Source of the DNA: Wenzhouxiangella sp.
GTDB lineage: Bacteria > Pseudomonadota > Gammaproteobacteria > Xanthomonadales > Wenzhouxiangellaceae
Direction: 5' to 3'
Assembly: GCA_007121485.1 (NCBI GenBank)
Contig: SKKM01000130.1
Coordinates: 1-11,707 of the forward strand
Length of the DNA stretch: 11,707 bases
Positions within the stretch are counted from its first letter, which is position 1. Each line of letters opens with the position of its first letter. The notes under the pieces were generated by a model. The model worked only from the letters and a program-made list of their open reading frames with translations, had not been told where the DNA came from and searched no databases. The translations under genes and the position numbers were made by a program. Below, piece after piece: positions 7,632 to 11,707 of this stretch.

Positions 7632-8423
7632 CTACAGATTGCGGCCGTAGAACAATTCCTGGATTTCCTGCTTCAGGCGACGCTCGATGCGATTGCGCTC
7701 GCGCCTGTCGATCTCGTCGGCCCGAATGCCGAACAGGTAGTTGTCGAGGTCGAAATCCTTCAGCCGCATCTTGGTATGAAACAGGTTTTCCTGGTAGACG
7801 TTGACGTCGATCATGTCGTAGGCACGCTTGGTGTCGCGACTGAAGAAATCCTGGATCGAGCTGATCTTGTGGTCGATGTAATGCTTGCGGCCGCGCACGT
7901 CCCGGGTGAAGCCGCGAACGCGGTAGTCCACGGTCACGATATCCGACTCGAAGCTGTGAATCAGGTAGTTGAGCGCCTTCAGGGGAGAAATGACGCCGCA
8001 GGTCGCCACGTCGATGTCGGCGCGGAAGGTGCAGATGCCGTCGTGGGGGTGGCTCTCCGGGTAGGTATGCACCGTGATGTGACTCTTGTCCAGATGGCCC
8101 AGCACGGTTTCCGGCAAGGGACCCGGCGATGCCGAAGACAGGTCCTCGTCGCCCACCACGGGCTCTTCGGCAATCAGCATGGTCACGCTCGCGCCCTGGG
8201 GGTCATAGTCCTGCCTGGCGATATTGAGAATATTGGCGCCGATGATGTTCGACACGTCGCTCAGGATCTGGGTCAGGCGCTCGGCGTTGTATGCCTCGTC
8301 GATGTAGGCGATATACTGCGCGCGCTGGTCGGCATTGGTCGCATAGCACAGGTCGTAGATGTTGAAGCACAGGGCTTTGGTCAGGTTGTTGAAGCCGTGC
8401 AGCTTGATGCGGCGAGAGGACAT
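7632..8423 (-). CDS. speD: S-adenosylmethionine decarboxylase proenzyme, class 1A
   Basis: A 263-residue protein nearly collinear with E. coli SpeD (264 residues). The self-cleavage site lies in HLDKSHITVHTYPESHP, between K113 and S114; S114 becomes the pyruvoyl cofactor, giving a short beta and long alpha chain. CTFRADIDVATCGVISPLKA and DIVTVDYRVRGFTRD are near-invariant family stretches. It makes decarboxylated SAM, the aminopropyl donor for spermidine, in the cytosol. No spermidine synthase is in the window. The ATG at 8423 starts MSSRRIKLHGFNNL as in the family and has a Shine-Dalgarno (AGG at 8433-8431, 7 nt spacing, with GGAG just upstream). It is head-to-head with the regulator gene and converges on the YhaN-like gene over a 46-bp gap. 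Confidence 0.97.
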   Translation of the reverse strand: MSSRRIKLHGFNNLTKALCFNIYDLCYATNADQRAQYIAYIDEAYNAERLTQILSDVSNIIGANILNIARQDYDPQGASVTMLIAEEPVVGDEDLSSASPGPLPETVLGHLDKSHITVHTYPESHPHDGICTFRADIDVATCGVISPLKALNYLIHSFESDIVTVDYRVRGFTRDVRGRKHYIDHKISSIQDFFSRDTKRAYDMIDVNVYQENLFHTKMRLKDFDLDNYLFGIRADEIDRRERNRIERRLKQEIQELFYGRNL

Positions 8424-8552
8424 CGGTGGACCTGCTCCAGAATCAATCGCGAAAACAACCTATCATTATCGTGTACCTCCTCAATTCATTCCAGCAAGGA
8501 TGCGCTACGTGCCGCAAGCTCCAGTGCGGAATGAGGCCTGTACAGCGCTAAA

Positions 8553-8581
8553 TTGACGCGCGCACCAGTCATAGGCAAAAT
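8553..8581 (+). promoter_or_regulatory. Sigma70-type promoter for the clp-type regulator
   Basis: TTGACG at 8553-8558 (5 of 6 consensus positions) and CAAAAT at 8576-8581 (4 of 6) are separated by exactly 17 bp. The predicted start of transcription, seven bases past the -10, is about 8588, which coincides with the A of an ATG. This is the best promoter match in the window. Confidence 0.6.
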
Positions 8582-8587
8582 GCACCA

Positions 8588-8650
8588 ATGGAGGAGAACG
8601 AGCACGGCAAGGCGGATTGGCGCATTCCGGTCACGCCAACGGAAAACTAA
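8588..8650 (+). CDS. Possible 20-codon leaderless upstream ORF before clp
   Basis: ATG at 8588 opens a 20-codon frame (starts MEENEHGKAD, ends PTEN) that closes with TAA at 8648-8650, 3 nt before the regulator ATG at 8654. It is in the same reading frame as the regulator, so only TAA and CGA separate the two. The predicted transcription start falls on its first base, so it would be translated leaderless. The regulator itself has no good Shine-Dalgarno, so reinitiation after this ORF could set its translation. The GGAGG inside its second and third codons (8590-8594) is not well placed for any downstream start. Short ORFs arise by chance, so this is a candidate, not an established gene. Confidence 0.3.
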   Translation: MEENEHGKADWRIPVTPTEN

Positions 8651-8653
8651 CGA

Positions 8654-9331
8654 ATGACATCGAACGAACCACAGTTCTACCCGGTCGATCGGCAGGCGAT
8701 GGATCAGCTTCTGGCGCTGTGCCAGCGTCATTACTACGAACCACGCCAGATCGTCATGCGGCCTGGCGACGAAAACCAGACGCTGCTGTACGTGATCGAC
8801 GGCTCCCTGTCGGTCTCGACCGAGGGCGATGATGGCCGCGAGTTGATCCTGAGCTACCTCAATCCCGGCGACTTCCTGGGCGAACTGGGGCTGTTCATGA
8901 AGGCCCGGGCGCGCGAGGTGCTGGTGCGAACGCGCTCCAACTGCGAACTCGCCGAGATTCCCTATGCCCGCCTGCGCGAAGCGCTCGACAACGAACTCAA
9001 GGAATATGCGGTCGAGATCATGACCGCGATCGGCTCGAAGCTGGCCCAGCGCCTGCTGCAGGCACGCCGGAAGGTTCTGCACCTGGCGTTCCTGGACACC
9101 CAGGGCCGCGTCGCCAAGGCCCTCATCGACCTTTGCAACGAGCCGGACGCGGTCTCGCACCCGGATGGCACCCAGATCCGCGTCACCCGCCAGGAGCTGA
9201 GCCGCATCGTCGGCTGCTCGCGCGAAATGGCCGGCCGGGTGATGAAAACCCTGGAAGAAGACGGCATGCTGCGCGCTTCCGGCAAGACGGTGGTGGTGCT
9301 CGGCAAGTACAAGGGCTCCGCCCCCGGCTGA
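8654..9331 (+). CDS. clp: CRP/FNR-family regulator, Clp type
   Basis: A 225-residue transcription factor. Residues about 15-115 form a cyclic-nucleotide-binding fold (RPGD at 36-39, GELGLF at 76-81), followed by the long dimer helix and a winged helix. The DNA-reading helix VGCSREMAGRV (186-196) keeps the CRP base contacts R190, E191 and R195 (CRP R180, E181, R185), so targets should resemble TGTGA-N6-TCACA. CSREMAGRV and the segment PDAVSHPDGTQIRVTRQEL resemble Xanthomonas Clp and Pseudomonas Vfr. Cyclic-nucleotide contacts are altered: CRP S83 is E88, T127 is A137 and S128 is R138, while E77 and R87 (CRP E72, R82) remain. Clp also has Glu at the S83 place; it is active without cAMP and is inhibited by c-di-GMP. 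A similar ligand switch here is inferred. It converges on the phosphatase gene with 13 bp between stops. The ATG at 8654 lacks a Shine-Dalgarno. Confidence 0.88.
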   Translation: MTSNEPQFYPVDRQAMDQLLALCQRHYYEPRQIVMRPGDENQTLLYVIDGSLSVSTEGDDGRELILSYLNPGDFLGELGLFMKARAREVLVRTRSNCELAEIPYARLREALDNELKEYAVEIMTAIGSKLAQRLLQARRKVLHLAFLDTQGRVAKALIDLCNEPDAVSHPDGTQIRVTRQELSRIVGCSREMAGRVMKTLEEDGMLRASGKTVVVLGKYKGSAPG

Positions 9332-9344
9332 GCCTCCGTTCGGG

Positions 9345-10136
9345 TCAGTTCGAACCCGGCAGCCAGCGCCGCCATCCCTGGCGCGGCTCGGCCTGAACCG
9401 GCACGCTGCCCGGCGCGCGGATCAGGATCACCGAGACGTTGTCGCGCGCACCGGCCGCCTTGACCTGCTGAATCAGCCGCTCCACCTTCACCTCCAGATT
9501 GGCGTCGTCGGCCAGCACCTCTGCGATCTGGCGGTCCGTCAGCTCACCGCTCAGGCCGTCGGAACACAGCAGGACCAGATCATCGTGATGCCACGGGACT
9601 TCGACCCGATCGACCCGGGGCTCCTGGGATCCGTGCACTCCGAGACAGTGGGTCAGCATGTGGCGGCGCGGATGCCTGGCTGCCTCCGCCCGGCTCAGCT
9701 CGCCGGTCTCGACCATCAGGCCGGCCAGGTTGTGATCCTGCGTCAGCTGCGTGAGCCGGCCCGACTCGGGCTCGAAGCGGTAGGCCCGGCTGTCGCCGAC
9801 CCAGGCCACCTCGAAGGAGGCGCCACGCTCGTGCAAGGCAACGACCGTCGTTCCCATCTCGGCCAGCTCGGCGGCCTGCGACTGCCCGGCGCGGATGGCG
9901 TGATGCGCGGCCAGGATGGACGAGCGCAGCTGGGCGCCGTCGCGAATCGCGGCCTGGATCGTCTGGCTGGCCAGTCGGCTGGCCTCGCCGCCCCCGGCAT
10001 GACCGCCCATGCCGTCGGCCACCAGCCACAGTCCGTTGCGCTCATCCACCACGATGGCATCCTGGTTGCTCGATCGCACCAGTCCGACCTCCGTCTGTCC
10101 GGCGGAGCGCGGGATATGGCCGGTATCGCGAGACAT
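9345..10136 (-). CDS. PP2C-type Ser/Thr protein phosphatase
   Basis: A 263-residue soluble PPM/PP2C phosphatase of the bacterial Stp/PrpC type. Metal-binding and catalytic motifs appear in order: VRSSNQD (20-26, D26), ADGMGGHAGG (40-49, D41), GTTVV (95-99), WVGDSRAYR (112-120), LTQDHN (131-136), LTHCLG (161-166), CSDGLS (191-196, D193) and ARDNVS (230-235, D232). It should remove phosphate from Ser/Thr of partner proteins using Mn2+ or Mg2+. Such genes often sit with a Ser/Thr kinase or a type VI secretion cluster; neither is visible here, so the substrate is unknown. The ATG at 10136 puts about 20 residues before the first motif, as usual. It has no Shine-Dalgarno. The same frame stays open far upstream into the antisense of the aspartokinase gene, but that part is a coding shadow. 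A GTG 16 codons upstream of the ATG is a less likely start. Confidence 0.92.
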   Translation of the reverse strand: MSRDTGHIPRSAGQTEVGLVRSSNQDAIVVDERNGLWLVADGMGGHAGGGEASRLASQTIQAAIRDGAQLRSSILAAHHAIRAGQSQAAELAEMGTTVVALHERGASFEVAWVGDSRAYRFEPESGRLTQLTQDHNLAGLMVETGELSRAEAARHPRRHMLTHCLGVHGSQEPRVDRVEVPWHHDDLVLLCSDGLSGELTDRQIAEVLADDANLEVKVERLIQQVKAAGARDNVSVILIRAPGSVPVQAEPRQGWRRWLPGSN

Positions 10137-10223
10137 GGATGGATTGCGCTTAAAATCCCTGGTGATTGATGTGCCCGGCACGCAAACCGTTGCCGGCCCG
10201 GCCCGTATCCACCCTAATCTATC
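10137..10223. promoter_or_regulatory. Divergent intergenic region, phosphatase / aspartokinase
   Basis: The 87-bp gap should contain both promoters. On the plus strand TAAAAT at 10151-10156 matches 5 of 6 -10 positions but lacks a -35. Alternatively TTGCCG (10190-10195) precedes CCTAAT (10213-10218) by 17 bp, which would start transcription at or next to the aspartokinase ATG. I could not place a convincing minus-strand promoter. No Shine-Dalgarno is visible in front of either gene. The gap is too short for a lysine riboswitch and none is seen. Confidence 0.35.
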
Positions 10224-11707
10224 ATGCAAAATTCCGAAAACCTTCCGATTCGCTGGCGCGTTCTCAAGTTCGGCGGCTCGTCCGTCGCCAGTGCCGCGCA
10301 CTGGCCGCACATCGTCGACAGCATCCAGGCCGCGCTCGCCGACGGTGCGCACGTGGTGGTAGTGGTCTCCGCCCTGCGCGGTATCACCGACCTGCTGGAA
10401 GCCCAGACCCAGGCAGAAAGCGCACAGAGTACCGAGCTGGTGCTGGACGAGGTGCGCCAGCGCCACGCCGCGCTGACGGCCCAGCTGCAGCTCGGCGAGC
10501 CGCCGCTGGACCAGGAATACGAACACCTTGAAGCCTGCCTGAATCATCCCGGACTGGGCCACGATCCGGCCGCCCAGGCCGAACTGATGGCCCAGGGGGA
10601 ACACCTGAGCAGCCGGCTCAGCGTGCGCATCCTCCAGCATTTCGGCATCGACAGCGCCTGGCTGGACGCCCGCGAGGTGCTGCGCTGCACTCCCGATCCT
10701 AACCGGGGCCGTGCCAGCCAGTACCTGTCCGCGCAATGTCCGGCCCTGCCCGACCGGCCACTGCAGGCACGCCTGTCCGACCGCGGCCGCTGCCACGTCA
10801 TGCCCGGATTCATGGCGGCCGGCGCCAACGGCGAGACCGTGCTGCTCGGCCGCGGCGGTTCCGACACCTCGGCGACCTGCACGTCCGCGGTGCTGGAAGC
10901 CGAACGGGTCGAAATCCACTCGGATGTCCCCGGCCTGTTCAGCGCCGACCCGCGCCGGACGCCCGCCGCGCGGCTGCTCAAGCTGGTCAGCTACCGCGAG
11001 GCCCAGGAACTGGCCGCCATGGGCGCCAAGGCCCTGCACCCGCGCTCGCTGGTGCCGCTGGCGCGCGATCGCATTCCGATGTGGCTGTGCCAGGTCGACC
11101 GACCGGACATCGTCGGCACGCGCATCACGCCCGAGGCGCGCGATCACGGCGCCCAGGTCAAGGCCATCGTGCAGCGCAAGGGCATCACCCTGGTTGCGCT
11201 GGAAGGCATCAACATGTGGCAGCAGGTCGGCTTTCTCGCCGACATTTTCGGCGAGTTCAAGGCCTTGGGACTTTCGGTCGACCAGGTCTCGACCTCGGAA
11301 TCGAATGTCACCATCACCCTCGACCCCGGCGCCAACGTGACCGACCAGGCCACGCTGCGCGAACTGCAGCGCCGCCTGGAAAAACACTGCCGGGTCGAGA
11401 TCTTGAGCGACTGCGCCACGGTCAGCCTGGTCGGCCTGGGGATCCGCACCATCCTGCACCGGCTCGGACCGGCGTTGGAGGTTTTCGAGCAGCGCCGCAT
11501 CTTCCAGGTCAGTCAGGCCGCCAACGACCTCAACCTGACCTTCGTTGTCGAAGCCCGCCACGCCGACCGCCTGGTCCAGCAACTGCACCAGCAGGTCATC
11601 CCCGGCGGCGCCGGCGGCGATTCGGTGTTCGGCCCGACCTGGGAACAGCTGTTCCGGCGCACCGACCCGGAAACCGCGCGGCCGCCCTGGTGGCGGCGCC
11701 AGGCCGC
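10224..11707 (+). CDS. lysC: Aspartate kinase, probable N-terminal part of LysAC fusion (cut by window end)
   Basis: An open frame of 494 codons that runs off the right edge without a stop. KFGGSSV (15-21) is the aspartokinase ATP-site start. GRGGSDTSAT, SDVPGLFSADPR and SYREAQELAAMGAKALHPR are the further kinase motifs. An ACT-type regulatory region follows, with GITLVALEGINMWQQVGFLA and STSESNVTITLD, similar to lysine-sensitive AKIII, and a second ACT-like stretch through about residue 450. It phosphorylates L-aspartate, the first step toward lysine, threonine and methionine. The wording SDVPGLFSADPR and the end VFGPTWEQLF then PWWRRQ resemble the bifunctional aspartokinase/diaminopimelate decarboxylase of xanthomonads, and the frame continues beyond the usual end of a free enzyme (about 450 residues). 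So fusion to LysA is likely but not visible. Feedback by lysine is inferred. The ATG at 10224 has no Shine-Dalgarno. The gene is head-to-head with the phosphatase. Confidence 0.93.
   Translation, partial: MQNSENLPIRWRVLKFGGSSVASAAHWPHIVDSIQAALADGAHVVVVVSALRGITDLLEAQTQAESAQSTELVLDEVRQRHAALTAQLQLGEPPLDQEYEHLEACLNHPGLGHDPAAQAELMAQGEHLSSRLSVRILQHFGIDSAWLDAREVLRCTPDPNRGRASQYLSAQCPALPDRPLQARLSDRGRCHVMPGFMAAGANGETVLLGRGGSDTSATCTSAVLEAERVEIHSDVPGLFSADPRRTPAARLLKLVSYREAQELAAMGAKALHPRSLVPLARDRIPMWLCQVDRPDIVGTRITPEARDHGAQVKAIVQRKGITLVALEGINMWQQVGFLADIFGEFKALGLSVDQVSTSESNVTITLDPGANVTDQATLRELQRRLEKHCRVEILSDCATVSLVGLGIRTILHRLGPALEVFEQRRIFQVSQAANDLNLTFVVEARHADRLVQQLHQQVIPGGAGGDSVFGPTWEQLFRRTDPETARPPWWRRQA

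Larger units (their letters stand above)
8424..8653. promoter_or_regulatory. Divergent control region between speD and the clp-type gene
   Basis: This 230-bp gap is the longest without a confirmed gene and is more A+T-rich than its surroundings. For speD (minus) a -10-like GATAAT lies at 8470-8465 with a weak TGGAAT 17 bp upstream, implying a leader of about 35 nt. For the regulator (plus) see the promoter at 8553-8581. Between them are a 5-bp inverted repeat CCGCA-N8-TGCGG (8512-8529) and the palindrome CTGTACAG (8538-8545), just upstream of the regulator's -35. Either could be an operator but both are short. I find no clear TGTGA-N6-TCACA CRP/Clp site. The last part holds a possible upstream ORF (8588-8650). 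Confidence 0.55.

Noticed and set aside
8424..8653. Canonical CRP/Clp binding site upstream of the regulator
   Set aside because: I scanned for TGTGA-N6-TCACA and near variants and found no credible match; the CCGCA-N8-TGCGG dyad does not fit that consensus.
9341..9358. Possible bidirectional terminator between the regulator and phosphatase genes
   Set aside because: CGGGT-N8-ACCCG is only a 5-bp stem, overlaps the phosphatase stop codon, and has no T tract on either strand.
10137..11588. Upstream extension of the phosphatase frame to 11588
   Set aside because: The frame is open by chance opposite the aspartokinase gene. The PP2C domain starts only about 20 residues after the ATG at 10136.

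Overview
The window is about two-thirds G+C, densely coded on both strands, and looks like ordinary chromosome of a gammaproteobacterium of the Xanthomonadales/Lysobacterales group or a near relative. Three things support this, from recall of those genomes rather than from any search: a class 1A speD lying head-to-head with a Clp-type CRP-family regulator; an aspartokinase of the xanthomonad type that appears to be the front half of a fused aspartokinase/diaminopimelate decarboxylase; and mostly first-in-transcript genes that lack a Shine-Dalgarno sequence. I see no phage genes, transposase, CRISPR array, rRNA or tRNA.

Layout, left to right. Positions 1-25 hold the edge of a short-period repeat. 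A YgjP-type metallohydrolase runs leftward (36-740). Divergent from it is a YheS-type ABC-F ribosome-associated ATPase (845-2755). After a 115-bp gap with a good promoter comes a two-gene operon with an ATGA overlap: an SbcD/YhaO-like metallophosphoesterase (2871-4127) and a large YhaN/SbcC/Rad50-like coiled-coil ATPase (4124-7585). This operon converges on speD (7632-8423, minus). A 230-bp control region separates speD from the divergent clp-type regulator (8654-9331), which may be preceded by an in-frame 20-codon upstream ORF (8588-8650). The regulator converges on a PP2C-type protein phosphatase (9345-10136, minus). Divergent from the phosphatase, the lysine-pathway aspartokinase starts at 10224 and runs off the right edge.

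How the genes work together: apart from the nuclease-ATPase pair, they are mostly independent housekeeping units. The pair should form a Mre11-Rad50-like complex. The ATPase differs from textbook Rad50 in three visible ways: it has no CxxC zinc hook, it has a two-helix transmembrane hairpin near the middle of the coiled coil, and it carries about 250 extra residues after the ATPase core. This possibly membrane-tethered complex is the most unusual item in the window. The second is the regulator, whose cAMP-contact residues are replaced and whose start may be coupled to a tiny in-frame upstream ORF.
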